Below, piece by piece: positions 33,901-44,936 of a stretch of 64,000 nucleotides of DNA. The stretch spans positions 13,032,023 to 13,096,022 of the forward strand of contig CM026433.1 of assembly GCA_014871385.1 (NCBI GenBank). Direction: 5' to 3'. Origin of the DNA: Ceratodon purpureus. Its lineage: Eukaryota; Streptophyta; Bryopsida; Pseudoditrichales; Ditrichaceae. The position numbers were made by a program, and so were the translations under genes. The notes under the pieces are model-generated. The model searched no databases. It was not told where the DNA came from and was given only the letters and a program-made list of their open reading frames with translations. Position 1 is the first letter of the stretch. Every line of letters starts with the position of its first letter.

Positions 33901-35175
33901 GCATCCAACTCACCAAGCTCGGGCCATGTCATAACTTGAATTTTCTAATTAAAATATTCATACCACCAAATTTGCTCGGCGTGTAAGTGTAAAGACGTTG
34001 GGGCCAATTTCACCCCTCCAATAGGTTGAATTAGCCAGGCCCCTTGATGAAATCAGCCCTTAGTCTAATGGTTTATTTTCACTTCAGTTTCTAAATTGGT
34101 TGCTAGGTAAAGTGACAGTTGTTGTGGTAAGATGTGAAGGTGAGAATATATCATTTTTGTGATTTGGTATGGGAAGTGATGGTTTTTTTTAACTATAATG
34201 ACTAGAATGGTTTAGGAGTGAAGTGACTTTAGATGTTGTAGTCTAGTGGAGGTGGGAACATATCATTGTGATGTGCTGGTGTGGGAAGTGATGGTTTATT
34301 TTCACATCAGTAATTGAATTGATTGCTTATACATAGGCCACTTCAAAAACCCGAGCAGCTGGTCCAGAATGACCTTAAACTAGCAGATGAGGGTAGGCAA
34401 GAGGAGGGGCTTAAAGCTCCCAAGAGTCAACCATGAGGTCTCATGTTCGACTCGCTACAAATACTTGATGTGATTCTGTTTGAGCCTTCTGGTGGATCGT
34501 GAACTTTCTACATCAGTAGAAACTCCACCAGTATCTACCAGTAGAAAGTTCAATCCAGTAGAACACTCCAGCAGAATCAAATTCCATTCCAATATTTTTG
34601 GAGATTTTAATATCTCAGCGTAGTATTTTCAAAGATTAATAGGATTGATATTTTTGGCTAGGCTACCCGGTGTGGCTGCAGAGTTATAGTATTGTGAAGT
34701 TTGGAACATATCATTTTTAGTGTGTTGGTATGGGAAGGGATGGTTGATTTTCACTACAATAACTAGGTTGATTTAAAATGAGGTGAGTGTAGATGTTTGT
34801 CAGTGTAGTGAACTTGGTGGGAGCATAGTAGTAGGCTATAGAAATAAGTAATTATTAATAAGGTGGAGTTGGAATCTTTGAGCAGGTGCCCAAATGGTAA
34901 AAATGGCCACTTAAGGCTTTGGAATTGCCACTTGGAAGGGGGTGTTGACGTGGGTGTAAGAGGGCTCGGTTGTAGGTGTGAGGGGGGTGTGAACGTGGAG
35001 GGGTGATGATTAGAAGGGGACGTGGAAGTGATGTTGGGTGGGAAGGTCTGTCAGGGATTTTAGATGTGTCATCAAAGTAGGAGGGGTTTGTTCATACTTG
35101 GTTGCAATTTGGAGTCCATTTGTCAAATTTTGAGCGTCATTTATGGTGACACTTTAAAGTTAAAGTGGGTTGTAA
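30935..35175. repeat. Family B repeat, right copy (inverted relative to 0.9-1.9 kb and 14.8-18.4 kb)
   Basis: Reading the minus strand from 35175 downward, segments match about 14760-14940, 16000-16600, 17690-18290 and then 928-1893, with gaps. The block CCATGAGGTCTCATGTTCGA near 34430 is the inverted form of the one near 16270. The copy is interrupted at about 31180-32450 by foreign sequence including a TTAA element. No coding region was found. Several hairpins of the GTAGAAAGTTC type lie inside both copies. Confidence 0.65.
31283..32403. mobile_element. Probable TTAA-flanked element, family A, copy 3 (nested)
   Basis: The left end is TTAA-CCCCTAAACAGCC and the right end TGAACTTTAGGGG-TTAA, an inverted repeat of only 8 bases (CCCCTAAA). 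It carries AAGATCTTACGGTTATAAT near 32287, shared with the other family A copies. It lies within sequence that interrupts family B. A second TTAACCC at 31210 makes the left border uncertain. Confidence 0.5.
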
Positions 35176-35519
35176 AAATATATTAGAATATAAAGTTAAG
35201 TTTTTAGAGAGTTCTAGTAAGAGGTTTGTAAGCTTAAAGAAGAAGTCCGAGGTAAAGATAATTTCAACCTCCATCTAATTTGATTTGTATTGAATTTCTA
35301 AGTGTGCCTCTTCTACAACTTACCTTCTTTATTTTCCCATTTAAATTCCAAGTTTATCCCTTATTTAATTCCATTGTTCCATCTTTAATTCATATTTTCT
35401 ATATACCACCTTCCTCGCCCTCCCCCACCCAATTTTGTTTCCTTTGGTTCTCTCCTATAACTAAATTTTCCACCACCATCTTTGAACTTCAACTAAAAAC
35501 TTCAACCGGGAACTACTAA

Positions 35520-36433
35520 CTCCTAAAAATCCAGCCGGTTTTGGAGGTTCCAAAACCCAAAACAGCCATTTTTGACCACGTTGTGGGAACTACGGTTTGG
35601 ACCAAAAACAATACTTTTTTTAGACATCCAACTGTAAGATCTTGTACTTTACCTTCTTTAGAAGTACTAATAAAAATTTCAGCTGTTGGATGTTTACCAT
35701 CTTTGAGATTATAACATTCAAAGTTGCAAGCAAAACTTTTCTTGGGCGTTGCTCAAATGACATAGTCAAAATGGTGCAAACGGAGAGTTGAAGATTTTTA
35801 CCCCAAACATTTTGCTCATATTTTTTTCCATGTAGGTAATCAAGTTGGGTACCTCCATGCAAAATTTTAGAGACTCATTCCCTTTTTAGAACCTTCATAA
35901 AAATTGTTTTCTAGAAGCAGGTCTAAAAACATTGATATCGTAAATTATGTATGACGTTACGTATACTTGGTTTTAGAAAATCTAAACAGTGGCTAGGTGC
36001 CTTTATAATTTTTTAATTTTTGGACGAAATTATTTTGAAAATTTTCAAATCTCAAATTTTGACGAATTTTGAAAGAAATAATTCAAAAATTTGAAGCTTA
36101 TCTTTGTTATTTTTAAAGGTTGCCCTTGTAAAATTGGTATATTTTTTGACTTGGGTCTCTTTGGAATTTAAGTGGTGATTTGGTTATGAATGTATTTCAA
36201 GATTTTTTTAAAAAAAAAGTGGAATTTTATGCTGCCCGTTTTGGACTTGAAACCTAAAATTTCTAGATGAAGGTCTTAAAATTAGAATTTGGCTTAAATT
36301 TTTTTACCACATACACCTTGCAGTATAAAGAGCATCCAATAAAAATCTTAGGGAAAAATATTAATTTTAACCCCTTCATCTTGGCTGCCCGAAATCGCAA
36401 AAAGCCGTTTTGGCTTTCCTGGATTTTTAGGGG
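35520..36433. mobile_element. TTAA-flanked TIR element, family A, copy 4 (inverted)
   Basis: The ends are CTCCTAAAAATCC and GGATTTTTAGGGG, a 13-base inverted repeat with one mismatch. TTAA follows at 36434-36437; on the left the matching four bases are CTAA, one change from TTAA. The 914 bp body is the reverse complement of copy 1 (5-923) with scattered differences, for example CCTTCATCTTGGCTGCCC against its complement near 45-65. Confidence 0.7.
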
Positions 36434-36437
36434 TTAA

Positions 36438-39298
36438 AGGTTTGATTAAATTAGATACACATGTTGTTTTCCATTTGATAAATGCTAAGGTTGCAAGAAA
36501 TAAAAAGTTGTGTTCAATTAACATCAAATTCTTAATCCTATTTTAGGTCCTCCTCCGCCACTTCAAGTCTAGGACCCATGAGTCTTTAAAGTTCACAACT
36601 TCCAATGAAACACATATTCCAATATGGAAAAGATTCACCTATCTTTCACAAAATCACTTACAATTAAAGGATGAAAGGACTCTTTTAATAAATAGGTGAG
36701 TTTACATACAACTAATTTTTTTCCATTGTGTCGCTCACGAGTCACTACTGTGTGTGAATCCTGAATCTGCACACTCCCTAGCTTTGTACTTCTGTTGAAA
36801 AGGATTTCATGTTTGGTTTTGTTGTAATTTGCACAGGTCCTGCTTGAGTTTTACTGTAATATGCATAATACCCTTGTCCGGCCTCATCATTTTGAGTTTA
36901 CAAGCATATTCTATTTCAACAATTTAAGATGTCTATTCCTAGAACTTAGAGGCAGATAAATTACATGGAATTATGAAGTGTATCTACAGTGTTTTTGGGT
37001 GCAATGGTACCACACTGCCGTGAATCCTTCGATCAATCAGTTGGGCTTTCGGCAAAGCAAGAACAACAACAACCATACCTTAGACAATTTAAGGTCCAAT
37101 AGGCAGTTGTACGTGTGATCAGCAGCCAGAGGTTGCAGAAGATGAGTTTGTAATGGGGCCCCCATGACAAAGCCTTTCGCAGCATAATTTTAGGTGAGAG
37201 GCAACTGAATCGTTGCACATGGGACATGAACTAAAACGGAGTGGGCTTGCACTTCCTCGGACCCTTTCTACAAGGTTCAAGCCCACATGATCTGTACTCA
37301 GACACTTGCTAGAATTAATACCTGCAGGTTTTCATTCATCAAATGATCAAAGGTCTTTTATCATGGCACCCGGTGACGCTGCTGAGTGGTCACCATGTCA
37401 ATTACCAAGTGATCAGTTGCTTTGCGGTAAATATGATCTGTTGCTTTTGTTGCGGCAGCTCGCTGCTGCAATGGTACAAAATTATGTGTTCTGAGGAAAA
37501 ACCAAGTCTCTCATCTTATGGTTTCTTCTTTCAATAAAAAAAAAGTAACCATAGTGAAAGAAGTGATTTTTTTTTGTAGTTGGACTTCTTAAATGCAACA
37601 ATTGCCAAAAAGATTATACTTTAGAAGGATATAAGTTTATAAGGATATAAAATGAAATTGTAGGTGATCTTATAACTTCCAATCCACCAACATCATTTAC
37701 CATGGATTTTATTTTTCGAAGATGGAATGAAGTCTACAACATTTAAGACTACATGTACATTGTCAAATAATTTTTCTACTATATTATCTTATTAAATGCA
37801 GCAATGACTTGTCAATAATAAAGTAAGGTGTGTAATGATCTCTCCCTTCCTTAGTTTGGATAATTTGATTTTGAACTCTGATGTAAAATCATTCCAAGTT
37901 ATCATATTTTATACCTACAACAATTCTAATGGATTGAATTAGACTAGATCATGAAACTTTGCATAAGTCTCTTCAAAAGCATTACAATTTACAAATGAGA
38001 GTGTATATTAATACAACAAGTTGTAGCTATGAACAAATTGGTGGCTTTTGTGATTTTATGCGCCTTCAATATGAATGAGTCACTTGGGTTTGGATATAAA
38101 TAAAAATTAGACAAACTAATAAGACTTCACTCACATCCACCTCCATAAACATGAATTAGTAAATACATTTCAATCCAAAGAAGCCTGGGGCATCCATTTG
38201 ATGTCTTTCTAATGAAATACAACATTATTGTACCGTACTACCACATCTGGGTGGCCATTTCTACGTGAATTTGCAGATCGTGAGGTTATGGAAATGGTTC
38301 AAATGATTTAAATTATGTCAGTAAAGCAGAGAGGCTGTCGTGGCCCCAACATGTAAAGTAAGAAAGACCCATCCTCAAAGCCACCACCAAGTAAGGACTG
38401 GGGTGTGGGAACTCAGAGAAATTGTCGCCAAAATGAGTAGTACATCAAAGGTTTCAAAGAGCCAATTCCTCACCTAAAAGAACCCAGCCCTCCATGTGCA
38501 TCCTATTGACTGAAAGCATTATTATATGTATGATTCACGGGGCGCACTTCCCTGTGCATTCTAACCCCACTACGCCACATTGACTTAGCTCCTCGCAAAG
38601 ATTCCTGAAAACTCTTACAACCGTTTGACCTAATGCGCTCCGTGCATTAGCCTCCAGCAGAGAGACTTTCGAGCTTTTGGCGGGTGAATTAGATTTTGTG
38701 TTACGGTTTTGAACAGGTTTCTGCGTCCAGGTAAGAGCCTTCTGTACATTATCAGGAGTCAACACAAAGAGAACCAGCTTTGTTGACATAAGAAGCTTTT
38801 TTAACATACGAATCTGTTCATCACATTCAAAGGTACATCATACGACTGGCTTGCATGCTTTCGCTTCCCATTTTCAAAACCAATGTTGGAAAATATTACT
38901 GTATGCCTTAGTGCATCTTTCTTTGAGATACCGTAACACCATAGCAGCAAACCAGAATTTTTTAAAAATATATATATATATATATATATATTTTTAAAGA
39001 TTCGCCTCTCAAAAATTGAATTTCTTAATTTTTGTTTTTAAGTAAAAAATTAAATAAAAATGATCTTAAATGGCTTAGAAATAACAAAATATTACAAAAA
39101 ATAATTTATTCTATTTTTTTTTCTTTATCTTCATAATTATCTAAATTTTACTTTTAATTTTTAGAATTTTTTTAAACAAACCTGCTATGGTACTATGGTA
39201 ATTAAATTATGGCCATGAAAGCAAATAGAGGTAATTTTTGAAAGATCACTATTGAATTAACTCAACTTGTTACAATAACAATGTGAATTAGAATCTTG
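36438..39298. other. Unassigned AT-rich region
   Basis: No gene is supported. A TA dinucleotide run lies at 38969-38991. The minus-strand frame 38535-38807 (90 codons) has a fairly non-repetitive composition but no start context, domain or linked exon, and is left uncalled. Confidence 0.35.
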
Positions 39299-39416
39299 CA
39301 CTAGTGGAAAGGAGTCCTTCCCCTTGAGAAAATTTGGAGGAACTGAGTACAATCCCTTCAAGTGTGCCCAATTCCTTCAATTTTTCTCAAGGGGAAGTAC
39401 TCCTTTCTCACTAGTG
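39299..39416. repeat. 118 bp hairpin (foldback MITE or small-RNA-like)
   Basis: The outer ends are CACTAGTGG and, inverted, CACTAGTGAG. The arms then share AAAGGAGT, TTCCCCTTGAGAAAA and GGAGGAAC/GAAGGAAT, giving about 46 paired positions with few mismatches around a short loop. TTG lies outside both ends, so a 3-base target duplication is possible. Confidence 0.7.
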
Positions 39417-41936
39417 TTGCAACTTGCCATGTCTGCAGAACTGCTGATGTTTGTAGTGGATTCAGTGCAAAATAAATATAATCCGGCAAACTTCATACTG
39501 GCCAATTTTCCCAGTCAAGATGCCATCATCAACTGTAGAAGTGGTTAGGGACTTTGAATGATTTGCAACCAACTTTACGCACCATGTTTCTGGAATCTTT
39601 TGAATACCCAAGTGGTCACAAGAGAGAAGTTTGCATGACTTGCAATTGACCTCAATTTATGCACCATATTTGTGTAATCATTTGACAATAATACAGTGGT
39701 TGGGTAATTTGTATGACTGGGAGCTAACTTCTAAGCACCATATTTGTGGAGTCTTATGCATAATGTATAGTAGTTAGGGTCACGTGCTATTTGCAACTAA
39801 CACATAAGCTCCATGTTTTTGGGCTCAGTCTTTTGACTGCAAATGAAGGATAGTGGTGACCAGAGAGTCTGCATGATATGCTTTTATCATTAACTCGTAA
39901 CACCATATTTGTGGAGTCTTATGCTTCAAGGTTTGGGAAGTTTCAGACGTCATGAACAGCTATTATCCTCCCTTAAAGAAGATTATTCGATAATTTATGT
40001 ATGATACGCAGGTAAAATTTAAGTTTTGAACTGGAAAGATCCTAAACCTCCGAAATCAAATCAATAATTTGGCGCTTTTATTCAGTTCGCTTACAACTAA
40101 CTGCTGGATCTCCGGGGTCATTGTTTTGCTTAAGCTCGCCATGAGCCGAGTACTCAATTGGTTTGCCTGTCTGCACGTTTCAGCCTCCAAGTTCAACAAC
40201 CAGTGGCTTGGATGAATAATATTGAACCGCTTCGTCTGGCTAGGATCTGATAGATTACCTAATGAATGGAGAATCCAAGGGCTCGACGAATTCCACACAT
40301 GTTGGGGGATCTTTTTGCCTGAATGAGGAATTCCGGAAATGTACTCACGCTGGTTGGGTTTTCAATATAAGTTGGTGCAGCAGGAGCAGCACAAATTGAG
40401 GCACACATACAAAACGGCAAGAGTTGTAATCATATTGTTTCATTCCTGAATCATGAGCTTACTAGAAGAAGAAGCTTGTAGAAGGACAATGATCCTTTTG
40501 AGGGTTGACTGCTCCGTGTGCAGCCACGGCTGGATGGAATATTTTCGAGTACATGATTGCTTTATGTTGCACCATGTTTGTGTATTCTTTACATTCCATG
40601 ATTGCCAACACTATATATATTGTCAGAAAATTAGAAAATAAGGCTTCATGAAGTTAAATCGTGTTCAAGGTTGTGATCCTTGTGTGTGTAAACAGCATAA
40701 ATGGCATCAAATTTGTGAGTCAACGTAAATTGTACATGTTTGTGATTGCCTATTGAGCATAAGCTTCATGTAGATATGGAGAAATTACATAGGTTTTGCT
40801 AATGCAAATTATGCAATGCAAGTGCTCATCAATCCATGGGCTACTGACTCAGCTTCAAAATGGGCAATCATTGGTGGAGGGGAATGATGTGCTGATATGT
40901 TCAGCCTGGTCAATGAAAGGAACAGAGATTTGGTTGATGGCAATGTAAAGAGGCACCAACACAAACAAACACGAAAAGGAGAATGTAAGGTAACATGACA
41001 ACCACGAAACAGAGATGGAATTGATATTATCCTCCAGCACTTCTTTTCTTGGATTGTGAAGTCTCTACATTTGCGGATGCTTATTGTTGAGCAAGACTTT
41101 ATTTGCACTAAGCAATTTTTGGAATCCTAAGTGGTTTGTGAAAATGTTTCACTCCTGGAAAGGGAACTCATCAAATTCTTTGCTATGAAGTTTACTTTTG
41201 TTCTTGCATGTAGTTCTCAAGGTCTGTAAACAGCATCCTCAAAGTGAATACTATCAATTCAAGCCCGTATAAAGAAATACCAAAGTTAAATAATACGTTT
41301 ATACACAAGGTAATCATATCACTAACAAGCCCCTCTAACAACCAGCATGTAATGTGTTGGCTTGCTTTACATGAAATTAGTTGAGGGGGCTATTCAAAGA
41401 TAAGACCATTTACCTTCTCATTGTTTTCCTTCTAAGACCCAAAAAGCGTAAACATTTGATTTGATCAGCTACTGTATTTCAATCCTCATGGTAATTGGTG
41501 AAACTCTTTTCATCAGTGGATATTTAAATCCAGCTATTAATATTGGTAGCGACCACTGACTCAAATTGAATTGTCAATACAGCTTTGATCTGGCACCTAC
41601 ACAAGCAAATTTCATGTGGATGTCAAGAATGGTACCCAAGCAGCCCAAGTCCCCATCAATACATGTGAACCAGGAATGTCTTTGAAAACAATGGCAAGGT
41701 TACAGTAATATTTGTACTTAACCTGTACTCAATGCAAATCTTCAAATCCTGAATCTAGGTTGACACCAAAATGATGCACTTAGTATAACTTATTATTGTG
41801 GACCAAACTAACTGTTACTGTTAATAAGATTGACGCACCTACATCTGATTAGGTACTTATTCTTGTAGAATTTATACATTGAGCTTGTATAATGTAAACT
41901 CTCTGTACATTAATGCATACTCATGTATTTGAACTA
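39417..41936. other. Unassigned region
   Basis: Phrases close to CACCATATTTGTGGAGTC recur loosely near 39663, 39748 and 39900, together with variations of GCACCATGTTT, suggesting an old degenerate tandem array. The minus-strand frame 40056-40298 (80 codons) is unrecognised. Nothing further is supported. Confidence 0.35.
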
Positions 41937-42000
41937 TCAAAAGCATGAGCATACGTCAAAAGCATGAGCATAGTTCAAAACATGAGTATACTTCAAAATG
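41937..42000. repeat. 19 bp tandem repeat
   Basis: TCAAAAGCATGAGCATA is repeated about 3.3 times with one- and two-base changes. The bases just upstream (GCATACTCATGTATTTGAAC) are close to its reverse complement, so the array can fold. Confidence 0.75.
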
Positions 42001-42166
42001 TTGTGAGCTGGTGTCAATGCTGGTGATAAACAGCGCCTAGGATCAATGCTTGTTGATGAAATGAATTCTATAAAGTTTTTATTCAATAACTTTTATTAAA
42101 GCCATGACTTTAGCCACATGATAATTGAACCCTTAAACTTACAACTTAACCCAGAACAATATCTCA

Positions 42167-42560
42167 TTTGCATAAACTAACTAGAGAAGAATTATATAAA
42201 TGTCATTTCTTCAAATACCATGTAAGGAGAAAATATTTCCACTGCCTCTAATATCACAACTAAGGTAGACGAACCCATATCCAACCAACCCACCATAACC
42301 GATTAGTAAACTTCTCCATTTCAGAGAAGTTTTAAATTCAAAATCTAGGGAAATCTTCCTAGATCTCTGTGTGATTCCTAAGCGTGATTGGTAGAAAGGG
42401 AATCGTATGGGAATATTTTGATAATAAACCATGATAGCCTATATATCCACCATGTCATTTGCATAAACTAACTAGAGGAGAATTATATAAATGTCATTTC
42501 TTCAAATACCATGTAATATGAAAATATTTCCACTGCCTCTAATATCACAACTAAAAGGTG
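42167..42560. repeat. Two direct copies of a roughly 105 bp segment
   Basis: The segment beginning CATTTGCATAAACTAACTAG occurs at about 42167-42270 and again at about 42455-42560 with few differences, separated by about 185 bases of other sequence. Confidence 0.85.
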
Positions 42561-43195
42561 TGACTCTAAAGAGAAAATTTCACCCAGCCCTGAGCTGAAA
42601 TTACTGCTAAGTTGCCAAGGAATTCTCGTTTGGAGTTGGAAGAATGGTAGTAAGGTAGAGCATATTTCCAACCGAGTTGTATTCCCAACCCCTACTATTC
42701 TTGATCTTGTCCCAAATATCACCCAGTGTGGTTCCAGAAAGTGTCCCAAGACTCAAGAGTGCTCTAGTTACATCCATGCCATGGAAAATTCAGTGTTTCC
42801 CATTGGTGCAGATGTCCTTTATCCTCAAAATCCAACCTCTCATGAAAACCATAACTTTACGATCGGTTAATGGTCACTCTATGCTTACGGACTTAAAAAT
42901 TCATAGAAAATTGTAAAATTGTTCAAAAAATGTGTTTTTGGAGGAAGGCTTTTGCACTAACTTTGCGTAGCTTCCAAAAGTTATAAAGTTTTTCTTTCAT
43001 AGGTTTATGTATGCAAACCTGAAATTTGGTAAGAAATTGGTCCCAAGACTCCCACTACCTTAAGACGAGGGCGAGGTTTATTGTCCGGAGTGACTCTACG
43101 GAGAAATTTTCACCCAGCTCTGAGCTGCATTACTGCCGAGCTGCCAAGGAATTCTCATTTGGAGGACTTCGGAAGAATGGTAATTAAGTTATGAT
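42560..43195. repeat. Two direct copies of a roughly 100 bp segment
   Basis: GTGACTCTAAAGAGAAAATT at 42558 and GTGACTCTACGGAGAAATTT at 43090 open two copies. Each continues through CACCCAGC-CTGAGCTG and CCAAGGAATTCTC to GGAAGAATGGTA. Just before the second copy a GACGAGGGCGAGGTTTAT block resembles one near 28910. Confidence 0.8.
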
Positions 43196-44936
43196 CATGG
43201 GAGTGCTCTTCACCTCCGAGCACAGCAGCGATGTCCAGAGGCCACGCTCAGTTGCAGTTGCAGTTGCGATCTAACTTAAACTTAACATAGTTGTAGTGTG
43301 TGGAAAGCATACTCGATCGTTGCAGTAAGTAGGTTCAATGGCGAAGTTGTGCGAGCTTGGCAGGAGACCAGCTGCATCTTTCTTTTCAAGATGCCTGTCT
43401 CGTCCTCGCTATCCGCGCCCACTGACTCACTGTCGCCCCTGTCTGTCAGCTCGGCGCGCCTCCCGATATCTTCTCCCGAGCAGCTACTACTACTGCGAGC
43501 AAGGAGAAAACACGAAACTCATCGCCTAGAGCAACTTAACACAATGGTCAATCAAGCTTGACAAGAGTAATTTAGCCATGGTTGAGTAGGAGTGGCCTGT
43601 ACGCTGTCCTAGGAAAGGCCACTGAGAAACAGACAAATCCAAGCTGGTGGAGATCATCGACAAGCTTGCATGACCTGGGGGTGGGTTAGAGCATTACATG
43701 ATCACTAGTTCAGGGATTATCGGTGCTTTGATCACGCCGCATACTTTGCTGTAGTTTGCTGTTCATGTTCGGCTCGGTTTAGTAGCTAGGCAGCGCCCCA
43801 TGATTGCTGAATCACCCGCTGACTTTGATCTCCACCATAGTTGCCACAGGGCGACCGGAGCAGTTGGATCAGAGCTGAGCGTGGTCGGAGGAGAACTTGC
43901 AACTTGTCGGACCTGGCCACGATCAGCTTGCAAGTACAACGTCCCCTTGCGCAGCTCGTGTGTATATATTAAGTCTTGAATATCATCCTCTTCAGAGTCT
44001 GAGTAGTACTAAGCCGGGTTCATGCTTGTAGAAGCTCGAGGTCGAAGTCCACCCTACACAGTCGAGCTGTTGCCATGAGTGAGCAATTGAGAGGATCCTT
44101 ACTCAGATGCTGGTATACTCAAACGTTGAAAAGTTCTATCTCCTTGAGCTAAATCTGAGACACGAGCTCATCGAGTCTTGAGTGGTTGGCAAGCTTACTG
44201 TAACCACCTCTTTTGACAGTACACAAGATTCCCTCTTTCTTTCGTTGTTGAGTCAAGTCATGCCAAACAAGCTGCTCGTGTAATTTGTGTATTTTCAAGC
44301 GGGGTCATGACCAAGGCAGGTCTAGGGGGCTGAAACGGAGTCCTGAGCTTTGAGCTTTGAACTTGGGGAAAGCGCCTGTGGTGCTGTGAGAATTACTTTG
44401 AAGGTGACGTTTGATCGATCATACCGGCCCAGTACCTAACGATACTGGAGAGCACCTCAGCGCCTCTGACGGAGCTTCATTATAAGAGCAGGGGTCTCTG
44501 TGCAACTGTAGTACTGCGCATATCACTTCCTCCTCAGCTCCTTCACCTCTCGCCATCGACTCATCAACCGTATTGTGTACAAGTGCAGAAGGATAGCAGC
44601 TACTCATCACGAGTCACGGCCTGGAGATGACTGCTCTGACATAGCCACGCCTCTTCAAGCTGACAAATTTATTCTTCTCAGCAATTTCGATCGATTCCCG
44701 AAGCTAACTCCATTAATTGCAGTGTGTGCTGCTAAATTCGATCGCTACCTGGTCCAGCGGTACATGAGTCAGGAGCGGTCGGTTCCGAGCCAGGCACCGG
44801 CGATCATTTGTTGCCCCCAGCTCACAACTCAAGAGCATTAACGCCCTGACATTGGGTTCGTGGTCTCCCCCTAAAGCATTGTTCACTAGGGAGAAGTGGA
44901 AGAGTTGGAGGGCAGCGAGGGAGCTTCAGCTTCGAT
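43196..44936 (+). promoter_or_regulatory. Probable promoter and leader of the EPF-like gene
   Basis: GC content is higher than in the preceding region and there is no supported gene. CATTATAAGAGC near 44480 is a TATA-like candidate that would give a leader of roughly 430 bases. A TTGCAG run at about 43250-43268 echoes the one near 2341. This is positional inference only. Confidence 0.35.

Noticed and set aside
38535-38807. 90-codon minus-strand frame with diverse composition
   Set aside because: Possible exon, but no start, acceptor or neighbour could be established.
43298-43561. 87-codon frame upstream of the EPF-like gene
   Set aside because: Overlapping frames in two phases and no link to exon 1 of the peptide gene; more likely promoter or leader.
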